Below are positions 8,931 to 17,154 of a stretch of DNA of 64,000 nucleotides, in pieces. Every line of letters begins with the position of its first letter. Within the stretch, counting starts at the first letter, position 1. The notes under the pieces are model-generated. The model ran no database searches. It was not told the DNA's origin and was given only the letters and a program-made list of their open reading frames with translations. Position numbers and translations under genes: made by a program. Source of the stretch: Maribellus sp. CM-23 (GTDB lineage Bacteria > Bacteroidota > Bacteroidia > Bacteroidales > Prolixibacteraceae); contig NZ_JADWYJ010000001.1 of assembly GCF_021354595.1 (NCBI RefSeq), positions 225,446 to 289,445 of the forward strand, read 5' to 3'.

Positions 8931-9021
8931 ATGTTATTCCACCCTACTGGAGGTATAACATGACCTTAAAAAATGAGATAATGAAAATAACATGACTAGT
9001 GATGTTATGCGCTAGTTAGCG
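8931..9021. promoter_or_regulatory. Four ATAACAT/ATGTTAT heptamers in two inverted pairs plus a terminal palindrome
   Basis: ATGTTAT at 8931-8937 pairs with ATAACAT at 8955-8961; between them ccacc can face ggagg, giving an imperfect hairpin. ATAACAT at 8987-8993 pairs perfectly with ATGTTAT at 9002-9008 across eight bases. Directly after comes cgcta-gt-tagcg at 9010-9021. The array sits about 145 bases upstream of the first gene of the three-gene defence-like operon. It could be an operator array, or the folded recombination end of a mobile cassette. The remaining bases 9022-9165 are AT-rich leader with no gene. Confidence 0.55.
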
Positions 9022-9165
9022 TTCATGTTGAAAAAAAGAAGAACCTAGATAATGAGAACAAAAGCCAACACACAAATAGCACATTTGCCATCCCCAACAC
9101 ACAAGCTGATGCTTAGTTTGCAAAAGAGCTATTTTGGGCATTCACACATAATCTAAATAATACAA

Positions 9166-10122
9166 ATGGCGATAACAGGAACGGATTTTGAAGCTTTAAT
9201 TAAACCATTTTTCTCGAAATTATTCAAGGATATGGGTTTTGTAGTTTTAGAGGTACGAAACCAAGATTCTGGAACACAAAATGGTTTTGATATTAAAATC
9301 GTTTTTGATGATAATAATTCAAAAGAAAGATATTTATTCATCGAATGTAAATATTATAAATCGGCTAAACTTGATTGGTCTGAGATATTTACAAAGCAGA
9401 TTGAGTTGCAAAGCTCAAACTACAATCCTACTGCATTCATCATGTTATCTCCATTGCAAAACCTGAGCAATATAAATGATAATGCTCAAATTGAGTTTGA
9501 GAAAATAGTCAAATTCCCTGTTGAGTTTTGGACTCCTGATAAAGAACTAGAAGAACTATTTGCTCTAGACAAAAATATTTATGAAAAGGTATATGACAAA
9601 CCATGTGAAATAGAAGTTGACAAAGAAAATCAACTAAAAGTAACTCGTACTCGGATTGAATTAATTCTTAAAAAGAAAGATGTCTTTCAGTTTTCAAATT
9701 GCATCAGAATTAAGGAGGCAAATAGAAAACCAAATGAAGATTCCAGTATGGTAACAACCCTAGATACAAAACTTAATTCAGTTCTAGATGAAGATGATGA
9801 AGATAGAATCTATTATCACCAACTAAGAGTTAATTATAAGGTCTTTCTCGAAGACATGCAAGATGTAAATAATGATTTAAGATTGAAAATATTGAATTGG
9901 CAAGACAATATGAGAGCACGGGCAAAACGTCTTACAAATAAGTTTAACTTAAATCCATCTTATAATTCTCAAATGTTTTATCATGATTTCTTTGAAGATG
10001 CGGAAAAACAACTTTTAACCTTTTACGAAAAGAATGATTTAAAAGACGATGAAGAGAAACTATTAAACGGAATTGTTTTTGAACTCGCTGCCGAATGCCC
10101 ACTTGATTGGCGTAAAAAATAA
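9166..10122 (+). CDS. Restriction-endonuclease-fold protein, effector of an ABC-three-component-like system
   Basis: 318 residues, not secreted. Residues 1-95 look like a PD-(D/E)xK nuclease of the Mrr-like type: Glu9 in the first helix (DFEALI), Asp42 in NGFDIKIVF, Glu60-x-Lys62 in YLFIECKYY, and Lys77-Gln78 in the next helix. Residues about 130-318 are a charged, mostly helical region ending in ELAAECPLDW, which may be the partner-binding tail seen on effectors of such systems. It would cut DNA when licensed by the ATPase. It is the first of three tightly linked genes (11-base gap to the next). The DNA is strikingly AT-rich compared with the flanking genes, consistent with horizontal transfer. 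The nuclease fold is well supported; the system name is inference. Confidence 0.72.
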   Translation: MAITGTDFEALIKPFFSKLFKDMGFVVLEVRNQDSGTQNGFDIKIVFDDNNSKERYLFIECKYYKSAKLDWSEIFTKQIELQSSNYNPTAFIMLSPLQNLSNINDNAQIEFEKIVKFPVEFWTPDKELEELFALDKNIYEKVYDKPCEIEVDKENQLKVTRTRIELILKKKDVFQFSNCIRIKEANRKPNEDSSMVTTLDTKLNSVLDEDDEDRIYYHQLRVNYKVFLEDMQDVNNDLRLKILNWQDNMRARAKRLTNKFNLNPSYNSQMFYHDFFEDAEKQLLTFYEKNDLKDDEEKLLNGIVFELAAECPLDWRKK

Positions 10123-10133
10123 AACGAATAAAA

Positions 10134-10733
10134 ATGCGTCTGGAAAAATTTATAAATAAGCTCGTCCAAAAAGATTTAATTACAAATATTAATTTGGAGC
10201 GTCCCAGCTATGTCCAACCGGAAGATAGAATTTTATACCGAGCACATCGAATATTAATTATTCTCGGCATGCTAAATACTAAAAATGGGCTTAGTAAAGA
10301 TGTTATTGCTTGTGTTGATTTTCTTCTTAGAAATTCGAACTACCAAAAGAAATTCATTTTTGAGTATTTCCAAGGACAAAAAAACATCGTTACAAAAATT
10401 GCAAAATACTCAGCAAACATACAGGAAGAAATAGATTTTAATATTGTGCAATATAGAAGTGTTCCATGGGATTTGAGATTTAATGACATGTTCTTGTTTT
10501 TGTATGTAAGGTCATTAATTAAAATTACGGGAAGTAGCAAAGAAAGAAACTTGAGATTACATCTTTCTAAATCTGGTATTGAGCACTTTGAAAAAATAAA
10601 GGAAATATTTCCTTCTGAGATTAATTTTTTGGAACTCTTTGGTTCCAAAGTACAAGAAAAAAAGACTATTGAGATAATTACAGAAATAATTCCAAAATCC
10701 TATTGGCGTCAAAATGAAAAGCTTAATAATTAA
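10134..10733 (+). CDS. Middle component of the three-gene ABC system (helical linker protein)
   Basis: 199 residues with no signal peptide, membrane segment or catalytic motif. It starts with a short lead, then RAHRILIILGML, a CVDFLLRN helix and YRSVPWDLRFNDMFLFLYVRSLI, followed by a charged tail. A small winged-helix or helical protein between a nuclease and an SMC-like ATPase is the gene order of ABC-three-component and DdmABC/Lamassu systems, where the middle subunit bridges effector and ATPase. It overlaps the ATPase gene by 20 bases, which implies translational coupling and fixed stoichiometry. The assignment rests mainly on size, position and general look. Confidence 0.6.
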   Translation: MRLEKFINKLVQKDLITNINLERPSYVQPEDRILYRAHRILIILGMLNTKNGLSKDVIACVDFLLRNSNYQKKFIFEYFQGQKNIVTKIAKYSANIQEEIDFNIVQYRSVPWDLRFNDMFLFLYVRSLIKITGSSKERNLRLHLSKSGIEHFEKIKEIFPSEINFLELFGSKVQEKKTIEIITEIIPKSYWRQNEKLNN

Positions 10734-12723
10734 TAGATTAGTTTACAAGGTTCAGACAAAAGACAAGACGGAATATGGAGCAGATATACCTTTTAATCCA
10801 GGTTTAAATGTGGTATGGGGTCCCAATTCTGTTGGGAAAAGTAGCATTATCACGGGCATAATCTATGGTTTAGGATTAGAAAAAAGTTTAGGAATTTTTA
10901 AACTAAATCAGAATCCATTCAAACCTGAGTTTTATAGTAGAATTGAAGGAAAAGAGATAACGCTTTCATACTTGCTATTGGAAATATCAAATGGTATCAA
11001 ACACATTACAATCTTTAGATACCTGAAAGGCGACAAAACAAACATTGTCGCTATAAAAAATTGCAAAATAAAAGATTACGATAAAACCAAAAAATTTGAA
11101 AAATATATTATCGAAGGTGAAGGCGTTTTCTCGGATAATGGATTTCAAAATTTTATATATGGTTTTTTAGAAATGCCTATTGTTGAAGTTCCTTCGTACG
11201 ATGGGAAAAATGTGAAAATATATTTTGAGAACCTTGCTCCATTGTTTTTTGTAGAACAAAGGGCAGGTTGGGCTCAAATACAAGCAAGACAAATAACCAG
11301 ATATAATATAAGAGATGTTAAAAGAGTAGTCTTCGAATATTTAATGGGATTCGATAGGTTTGACATCCATTTAATGGAGTTAGAAAAGAAGGAGATTGAT
11401 GAACAAATAAAAAAGCAAAAAGACAATTTAACGGCAAAAGAGGAGAGTATATTTATTATTGGAAATGGTGAATCAAAAGAAGGAAAACTAACAATTGATG
11501 ACAATGAAGCCGGTAAATATCCAATTGAAGAATTTTTACAGCTTTTGAAGAAACGTTATAAAAAAGAATCAGAGGGTGTTTTAGAATTATCAGAATCAAA
11601 AGAAGAAACGGAAAATCAAGAAGTTGATTTACGAGAAAAGCTTAAGGTTTTTGATTATCAATATAGAAAAAGTGAAGAAAAGGCAAAGAATTTACTTCAA
11701 GAAATTAAGGGGTATGAGGGTTATATTGAACGAATTAAGTTAAATAAATACAAGAATAATCAATTAAAAAAGATTGAAGAGTTCTCTTTTGATTTAAATG
11801 TCACGACATGTCCAATTTGCGAACAACCTTTGACAGATGAAGAACATGGAAAATGTCGTCTTTGTAATTCGGAAATAAAGAAAAAAATATCAACTCCTAC
11901 GCAAAATCTTGATTTTCTTGAAGATGAAGAAAAATCGTTTAAAAATGTATTGCGAAATAAACAGTTAGAATATCGAAAAGAACTAGAAATAAGTCAAAGA
12001 CTGAAAGACAAATTAAAGAACACCGAAAAAACACTTGAACACCAAATTTCAACATATTCAGGAAAAGCTCTTTCAAGATATAGAGACAAAATTATTAAAA
12101 TTGACAACCTTTTTAAGGAGATTGATAGATACGAAAGAATCAATAAAAGATGGAAAGACCTAAATCCATTGAGGTTAGAAATTAAAAAAGACGAAAATAG
12201 AAGCGAACAATTAAAGCAGAAAATTGAATCATATCTTGAGTCTAGCATGGACTCCGAGATTCTTAAAACTATTCTTGATTATCTTAAATCAAACGTTCGA
12301 AACCTGGGGCTATTTAAAGCAAAGGAATACCTAATAAATCAAATAAAACTCGACTCAACTGATAATTACACTCCGTATTTAGATTCATATGATATTTTTA
12401 ATATAAGCAGTTCAAGTGATAACGTTCGAATTATCCTTAGTTATTATATTGCCTTGTTACAAACATCGATTTTATTGAAAGACAAATCAAAAATTAAGTT
12501 CCCCAATCTTCTAATCTTAGATGAACCCAAGCAACAGAATCTTGACAGTGAATCGTTAATCAGTAGTATCGATTTATTCAAAAAGGTCTTAAATTCAAAT
12601 AGCCAAGTGATACTGACAACTTATAGTGAATCAAGCTCTAATAGGTTAAAAATGAAAAAATATTTTTGCCATGAAATGAAAGATAAAAACGATTATCTAT
12701 TAAAAAGAATTAGCAATGAATAG
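10714..12723 (+). CDS. SMC/Rad50-like ABC ATPase with zinc-ribbon hook
   Basis: 669 residues. Walker A is GPNSVGKSS (Gly36-Ser44, Lys42), preceded by the FNPGLNVVW strand. EQRAGWAQIQ lies in the lobe before the arm. Residues about 215-560 are rich in Glu/Lys heptads, a coiled-coil arm interrupted by a zinc site: Cys366-x2-Cys369 and Cys381-x2-Cys384. The ABC signature region is degenerate (ISSSSDNVRIILSYYIALL); Walker B is LLILDEP with Asp603-Glu604, followed by KQQNLD (D-loop) and VILTTYSES (switch strand). This is the layout of DNA-surveying SMC ATPases that switch on a nuclease partner. The start ATG lies inside the preceding gene. AT content is very high: a 60-base sample at 11641 has only 15 G/C. 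Confidence 0.8.
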   Translation: MKSLIINRLVYKVQTKDKTEYGADIPFNPGLNVVWGPNSVGKSSIITGIIYGLGLEKSLGIFKLNQNPFKPEFYSRIEGKEITLSYLLLEISNGIKHITIFRYLKGDKTNIVAIKNCKIKDYDKTKKFEKYIIEGEGVFSDNGFQNFIYGFLEMPIVEVPSYDGKNVKIYFENLAPLFFVEQRAGWAQIQARQITRYNIRDVKRVVFEYLMGFDRFDIHLMELEKKEIDEQIKKQKDNLTAKEESIFIIGNGESKEGKLTIDDNEAGKYPIEEFLQLLKKRYKKESEGVLELSESKEETENQEVDLREKLKVFDYQYRKSEEKAKNLLQEIKGYEGYIERIKLNKYKNNQLKKIEEFSFDLNVTTCPICEQPLTDEEHGKCRLCNSEIKKKISTPTQNLDFLEDEEKSFKNVLRNKQLEYRKELEISQRLKDKLKNTEKTLEHQISTYSGKALSRYRDKIIKIDNLFKEIDRYERINKRWKDLNPLRLEIKKDENRSEQLKQKIESYLESSMDSEILKTILDYLKSNVRNLGLFKAKEYLINQIKLDSTDNYTPYLDSYDIFNISSSSDNVRIILSYYIALLQTSILLKDKSKIKFPNLLILDEPKQQNLDSESLISSIDLFKKVLNSNSQVILTTYSESSSNRLKMKKYFCHEMKDKNDYLLKRISNE

Positions 12724-12986
12724 TCAAGCACATTGTCTAGTCGCACAAGGCATCCCGCAAAACCAAAACCAGCCAAAGAGCTTGCCTGTCCGACACACTG
12801 AAAAACAGAAAAAACACGAAACGCTAACACGTGGTATAAGGCATGGCTGGGTTTGTGCGGATTCGACACGGTCGAATCTCGTCCCAACCTCGGTTTCGGT
12901 CGGACTGGTCAGACTCTCGTCTGCCGCCACAACCTAATACAACCAAACCGCTCAACAAAACATTAAACCACAATCTAACCCACACC
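12724..12986. repeat. Junction segment downstream of the defence-like operon, with two hairpins
   Basis: No convincing gene. CGCTAAC at 12822-12828 is the exact complement of GTTAGCG at 9015-9021 on the other side of the operon. Base composition changes abruptly after 12820. Perfect inverted repeats follow: gattcgac-acg-gtcgaatc (12860-12878) and cagac-tctc-gtctg (12910-12923). A short open frame runs through these hairpins upstream of the next gene but has no start better than 12987. The segment may be the right-hand end of an inserted cassette. Confidence 0.5.
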
Positions 12987-13328
12987 ATGAATACCGCAAA
13001 ATACAAGCTCTCGACTGATGACCTGGATAAAACAGTAAATTACTTGATCGAATTTCTGCCTTTTGATTATGAGAATCACAGTCATGATATGTCGGTTTTA
13101 GCCTCAGAAGCTTACTACATGAGAAACGGCTCCACACAACTAAATATGATCATCGCCAAAAGAGAGGCAGCGTATTTATTGATTGATGTGATGGGAAGTG
13201 CCGGAGGCAGAGGCCCCCAAAACTGGGACTGGGGTTCGGAAAAAAGTTACCTCAAAAAGGTAAAGAGACTGCTCGACGAATACGCCAAAGAATTCAGCTT
13301 AACACTCGAGGAACTAACAGCATCATAA
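12987..13328 (+). CDS. Small cytosolic protein of unknown function
   Basis: 113 residues from the ATG at 12987. An in-frame extension to 12843 exists but runs through palindromic repeat DNA, so the later start is preferred. The protein begins MNTAKYKLSTDDLDKTVNYL, contains an acidic DYENHSHDMS stretch, a helix with AKREAAYLLIDVMG, a glycine-rich SAGGRGPQNWDWGS loop and a charged C-terminal helix. It has no signal peptide, membrane segment or zinc motif. I do not recognise the family. It sits between the hairpin junction and a TlpA-like gene 53 bases downstream, and its composition is closer to the host genes than to the AT-rich operon. Confidence 0.6.
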   Translation: MNTAKYKLSTDDLDKTVNYLIEFLPFDYENHSHDMSVLASEAYYMRNGSTQLNMIIAKREAAYLLIDVMGSAGGRGPQNWDWGSEKSYLKKVKRLLDEYAKEFSLTLEELTAS

Positions 13329-13381
13329 AAAGAACAAATCCGCACCGGCAAAGCGTTACCAACCCATAAAAACAAGAACCA

Positions 13382-14491
13382 ATGAAAACACTACTAAGCT
13401 TATTCCTTCTTCTGTTTTTGCTTATTTCGTGTAACAACGATCAAAAAACGTGTCATTTAACCGGCGTGCTGGAAGACGCCCCCGACACGACAACTCTTTA
13501 CTTGGCAGACTGGGAAAGCAGAATTGTATCGGATACTATCCGGGTGGTTAACGGTGCGATCGATTACAAGTTTCAGCTGGATCATCCCAAAAAATTTTAC
13601 CTCCATAACCAACGAAATCAATACGATTTCAGAGACAGAAAGGTTGTTTGGCTGGAGCCGGCTGAAATTAAAATAAGCGGGAAATATGAGTTTTTAAAAA
13701 GCCTCAAAATAGAAGGGTCTGCCGCGCAAACCGAGTTCGAGAACTACCATTCACTCATCGCAACTGCCACCAAACAGATCAATGAATTAAAAGAACAAAT
13801 CCATTTTAAAACAGATGCCGGGAAGAAACAGGATACAATCAGAATAGAAGCACTTGAAACCGGTTTAAGCGACAGTATTGTTGACTTTCTGCTGAAACAC
13901 TCCAACTCGTATGTCACGCTGTATTCGCTGCACAGCGAGTGTTTTTTCAACCCCAGGCATTTAAACAAAACGCAAATTGCGAAGGTTTATAACAGCTTAC
14001 CCGAAAACTTAAAAGCCCTAAAGCAGGGAGTGGCAATCAAGAAATTCGCCGAATTGCCCGAACCTCCCCAAGTGGGAGATGTGGCGCCCGAAATTGTACA
14101 GCTAACACCCGAAGGCGATACCCTAAAACTTTCGGACTACAGGGGGAAATATGTGCTGCTCGACTTTTGGTCCTCGTCGTGCGGCGCTTGCCGGGCCGAT
14201 TTTAAATGGCTGAAAAAAATCTATGCCCAGTACCATTCCAAGGGCTTTGATGTTCTGGCCGTATCGGGCGACCATGTAAAACAACGATGGACCGGCGCCA
14301 TTGCCGCAGATTCAGTTCCCTGGCAAAATATTTCGGATTTAAACGGCTGGCAAAACGAAGCCTTTTTGCGGTACGACATCCGGTACATCCCCCGCAATTT
14401 TCTAATCAACCCGGAAGGAATTATTATCAAAGAAGGATTGAGTACTGAAGCGGGCGCCAACTATGAAATAGGAAAATTATTTGAAGAATGA
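13382..14491 (+). CDS. TlpA/ResA-like thioredoxin lipoprotein with DUF4369-type N-terminus
   Basis: 369 residues with a lipoprotein signal (LLISCNND, Cys about 17). Residues about 20-120 are a beta-rich domain of the kind placed before thioredoxin domains in Bacteroidota (DUF4369-like); a helical linker follows to about 225. The thioredoxin domain starts at VGDVAPEIVQLTPEG and has the redox pair SSSCGACRADF (Cys267, Cys270), a VLAVSGDH strand and the cis-proline region YIPRNFLINPEG. It is probably a periplasm-facing thiol-disulfide reductase; the partner is unknown. It stands alone, 61 bases before a CPBP protease gene, with no cytochrome maturation genes nearby. Confidence 0.87.
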   Translation: MKTLLSLFLLLFLLISCNNDQKTCHLTGVLEDAPDTTTLYLADWESRIVSDTIRVVNGAIDYKFQLDHPKKFYLHNQRNQYDFRDRKVVWLEPAEIKISGKYEFLKSLKIEGSAAQTEFENYHSLIATATKQINELKEQIHFKTDAGKKQDTIRIEALETGLSDSIVDFLLKHSNSYVTLYSLHSECFFNPRHLNKTQIAKVYNSLPENLKALKQGVAIKKFAELPEPPQVGDVAPEIVQLTPEGDTLKLSDYRGKYVLLDFWSSSCGACRADFKWLKKIYAQYHSKGFDVLAVSGDHVKQRWTGAIAADSVPWQNISDLNGWQNEAFLRYDIRYIPRNFLINPEGIIIKEGLSTEAGANYEIGKLFEE

Positions 14492-14552
14492 AAAGAACAG
14501 CTTGTACCAAAGACAGCCTTTCTTCTGCAGCATAAATTAGTAATATTCAACC

Positions 14553-15434
14553 ATGACCAAATCAACTGCCGCCCATTACCCCAACATCGCCCAAAGCTTT
14601 GGCATTACAGGCATAGTAGTGCTCGCCACCCTCGTATTCAGCCCGGTATTATTGCTGCTAAACGAACTGATCGGCGAAGAAGCCTCCATGCTCCTCTACT
14701 ATATTTTAGCTGTAGGACTGTCTTTCTGGCTTGTCTGCTCCATCCGAAAAAGCAAAACAAGCCGCTGTTCGTTCAACCTGAGCATCGAAAATAAACGAAC
14801 CATCCCGTGGGTAGTAATTGGCACCATCGCTTTACTTTTTGGAGTCATCTCGCCCATCAGCAGCCTAATTCCCATGCCCGAAAGTCTGGAAAAAGCGTTC
14901 ATGGATTTTGGCAGCCAAACCGGAGTTTTTGCCTTTGTTTTAATGGTGATTGCGGCGCCAGTACTGGAAGAACTAATCTTCCGGGGAATCATTCTGGATG
15001 GTTTGCTGAAACAATACTCTCCCATCAAATCCATACTGATTTCCAGTCTGCTCTTCGGCTTGGTTCATCTAAATCCCTGGCAGTTTGTTACCGGATTCAT
15101 CATCGGAATATTTTCGGGGTGGGTGTATTACAAAACCAGGAGTTTGTCACTTGCCATCGTTATTCATGCGTCGGCCAATATAAGCGGGTACATCGCGCGC
15201 CATTTTATAGATATTGAAGCATCGATGGACGAAACCTTAACAGAAGCCTATGGCAGACCAACCAATTTAGCTTTGGCAATAAGCGGAGCAGTAGTGGTTG
15301 TGGGCATATGCACCTACTTTCTGCACAAAGAATTTCAGAAACAACTGCCGCCCGAAGACCTGCCCCGCCCAACAGAGCAAATTTTTCCTGCGGACACTCC
15401 CCTTCCGGCAGACAGTGAAAATAGCGCGCAATAA
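14553..15434 (+). CDS. CPBP-family intramembrane metalloprotease
   Basis: 293 residues with about eight hydrophobic segments. The CPBP (CAAX protease and bacteriocin-processing) motifs are present: EELIFRG with Glu139-Glu140 and Arg143, then FGLVHLNPWQF with the catalytic His, and a last HASANI motif. These proteins cleave substrates within the membrane; known roles include prenyl-protein processing and bacteriocin immunity, and most bacterial members have unknown substrates. The soluble C-terminal tail of about 40 residues is Pro/Glu rich. A serine hydrolase gene follows after 121 bases on the same strand. Confidence 0.88.
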   Translation: MTKSTAAHYPNIAQSFGITGIVVLATLVFSPVLLLLNELIGEEASMLLYYILAVGLSFWLVCSIRKSKTSRCSFNLSIENKRTIPWVVIGTIALLFGVISPISSLIPMPESLEKAFMDFGSQTGVFAFVLMVIAAPVLEELIFRGIILDGLLKQYSPIKSILISSLLFGLVHLNPWQFVTGFIIGIFSGWVYYKTRSLSLAIVIHASANISGYIARHFIDIEASMDETLTEAYGRPTNLALAISGAVVVVGICTYFLHKEFQKQLPPEDLPRPTEQIFPADTPLPADSENSAQ

Positions 15435-15555
15435 CAATTGATGGTATATTTACCGGAAAATGCCGGGCAGCCGGTCGCCAAAAGAGAATGAACAAAACCG
15501 CTATTCGTTTGAGCCGGCCTTGAACGGGAATCAACCATAAAACCACTATAAACCG

Positions 15556-16662
15556 ATGTACCAATTAAAAAACACGCTGAAAAAGCTGCTCCTACTAGCG
15601 CTTTGTCTGCTTCCCTTTGTCGGGCACACCCGGGAAAATACTTCGGGGAAGTCGCTAAAAGAAAAGATCGAGGCCTATTCAAAAGCCCACAACCACGCGG
15701 GCATTCTGGTGCTGACAACACGAAACGACAGCATTTTCACACATACCGCGGGCTATGCCGATGCAGCCCAGAAAACACCGGTAACCGAAAACCATCTTTT
15801 TGAAATCGGGAGCGCCAGCAAAATATTCACGGCCATCGCTGTTTTTCAGTTGATTGAAGAAAACAAGTTGTCGTTGCAAACAACGCTCAACACCCTGTAT
15901 CCGGGCGGCGAGATACAGGCGCTTGCCAATTACCAGGGGCAAAACCATTGGGACAAGGTGACAGTTGAAATGCTCTTAAACCATACCTCGGGGTTTATCG
16001 ATTACCTGAATATTTACGACTCCGACGAGGAAGCGCTGGAGGCTTTCAGCCGGAAAAAAGAGTACACTTTCGAAGAGCTGATCCATTTCTCGGCCGGTCA
16101 TGGCGATGCCCATTTCGTTCCCGGCGACAGGTTTAAATACTCCAACACCAATTACATTATTTTGGGCGATATTATTTCGAAGCTTTCTGAAATGCCCTGG
16201 AAAACCTACATCCAAAAAAATATCCTGGAAAAAGCCGGCCTGGAAAATACATTCTTTGGCTCTGAAATATCGCCCGAGAACCACCGGCGGCTTATGACCG
16301 GCTACTACGGAGATAAAACCACGCAAATACCTTATTCGCTGGCCGGAAGCGCCGGAGAGATGATTTCGGACGTGTACGACCTTCGCAAATTTCTGCTGTT
16401 CTGGAGCCAGGGAAAATTCTATAAAAACCCGGCCACTTTTCAGCAGCAGATTTCGACGGGCATTCACAGCATGAGCACCCAATCAAACGCCGTAAAATAT
16501 GCGCTGGGAACCATGCTTGTTGGCGAAACAGTTGGCCATGGCGGACAAACCTTTGGATATCAGTCGTACCTGGCCGTCAACCCGCAAACCCACGATATTT
16601 GCGTGATTGGCATTAACAACGCCACCGTTTCGGGGATCTCGCTGTTCATGAGTTTAGAATAA
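15556..16662 (+). CDS. Class C beta-lactamase-like serine hydrolase (penicillin-binding fold)
   Basis: 368 residues with a Sec signal peptide (LLLLALCLLPFVGHT). The three motifs of the family are in order: Ser86-Ala-Ser-Lys89 (SxxK nucleophile), Tyr195-Ser-Asn197 (YxN) and His328-Gly-Gly330 (HxG, replacing KTG). The HxG form is typical of esterase, D-aminopeptidase or EstB-like members and less so of true AmpC enzymes, so this is probably a periplasmic peptidase or esterase and not a resistance gene. The C-terminus ends about 40 residues after the third motif, so no extra domain is present. Confidence 0.87.
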   Translation: MYQLKNTLKKLLLLALCLLPFVGHTRENTSGKSLKEKIEAYSKAHNHAGILVLTTRNDSIFTHTAGYADAAQKTPVTENHLFEIGSASKIFTAIAVFQLIEENKLSLQTTLNTLYPGGEIQALANYQGQNHWDKVTVEMLLNHTSGFIDYLNIYDSDEEALEAFSRKKEYTFEELIHFSAGHGDAHFVPGDRFKYSNTNYIILGDIISKLSEMPWKTYIQKNILEKAGLENTFFGSEISPENHRRLMTGYYGDKTTQIPYSLAGSAGEMISDVYDLRKFLLFWSQGKFYKNPATFQQQISTGIHSMSTQSNAVKYALGTMLVGETVGHGGQTFGYQSYLAVNPQTHDICVIGINNATVSGISLFMSLE

Positions 16663-17150
16663 ATGAGCTGTGAGCCGAGACTACAACAGCACGGCAACAC
16701 GGCATCACCGCTCCTTCAGATTGCTTCTCCGTCCGTCTGCTGCCGGACGAATCGCAATGACGCCCGTTTTTGTTTTCGTTTGGCAGCGGACATAAGGTGT
16801 CGTAACCGGAAATTGTCTGCTGCTGTCCGCTGCCGGAACACATCCTTTTTGGCGTTAGGACGAGCGTGCGAAGCCAACTCTTTCTGAAGAAAACTGTCAA
16901 ATTTTAAAACTGTGAAATTGATAAATTGCGCGGAGCAAAGGGCATGGGGCACAACTCTGAACTCTGAACTACACGCTGCGAGCTGTGAGCCATGAGCTGC
17001 GAGTACAACAGCGGCATCACAGCAATACGGCTGCACTGCAACACCGCTACTACCTCACCCCCTCCGTCATCCCGGTGGCGATGCCACGGAATTCCTCGTC
17101 CCCCTAAATGGGGACAAACAGGAAGGACTACGAGCTGCGAGTTACGAGAA
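16663..17150. repeat. Dispersed repeat words, second large patch
   Basis: Gene-free. The words seen at 6719-7200 and 8282-8771 return here: gagctgtgagcc, ggcatcacagcaatacggc, aactctgaactctgaacta, aattttaaaactgtgaaattg, and the longer module at 17030-17120 (caccgctactacctcacccc, ggaattcctcgtcccccta, aaatggggacaaac) matching 8476-8571. A piece at 16733-16765 (gtctgctgccggacgaatcg) partly returns inverted at 16817-16840. The patch begins directly at the stop of the serine hydrolase. Confidence 0.75.
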
Positions 17151-17154
17151 ATTT

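Noticed and set aside
9166..10122. Type II or IV restriction enzyme with its own methylase
   Set aside because: No methyltransferase motif is present nearby; the tight link to a middle protein and an SMC-like ATPase argues for an ATPase-controlled nuclease instead.
12843..12986. In-frame 48-codon N-terminal extension of the small gene at 12987
   Set aside because: It runs through two perfect palindromes in the junction segment and has no conserved character; the ATG at 12987 is preferred.
15556..16662. True class C beta-lactamase (resistance gene)
   Set aside because: The third motif is HGG and not KTG, and the overall look fits esterase or peptidase members of the fold.
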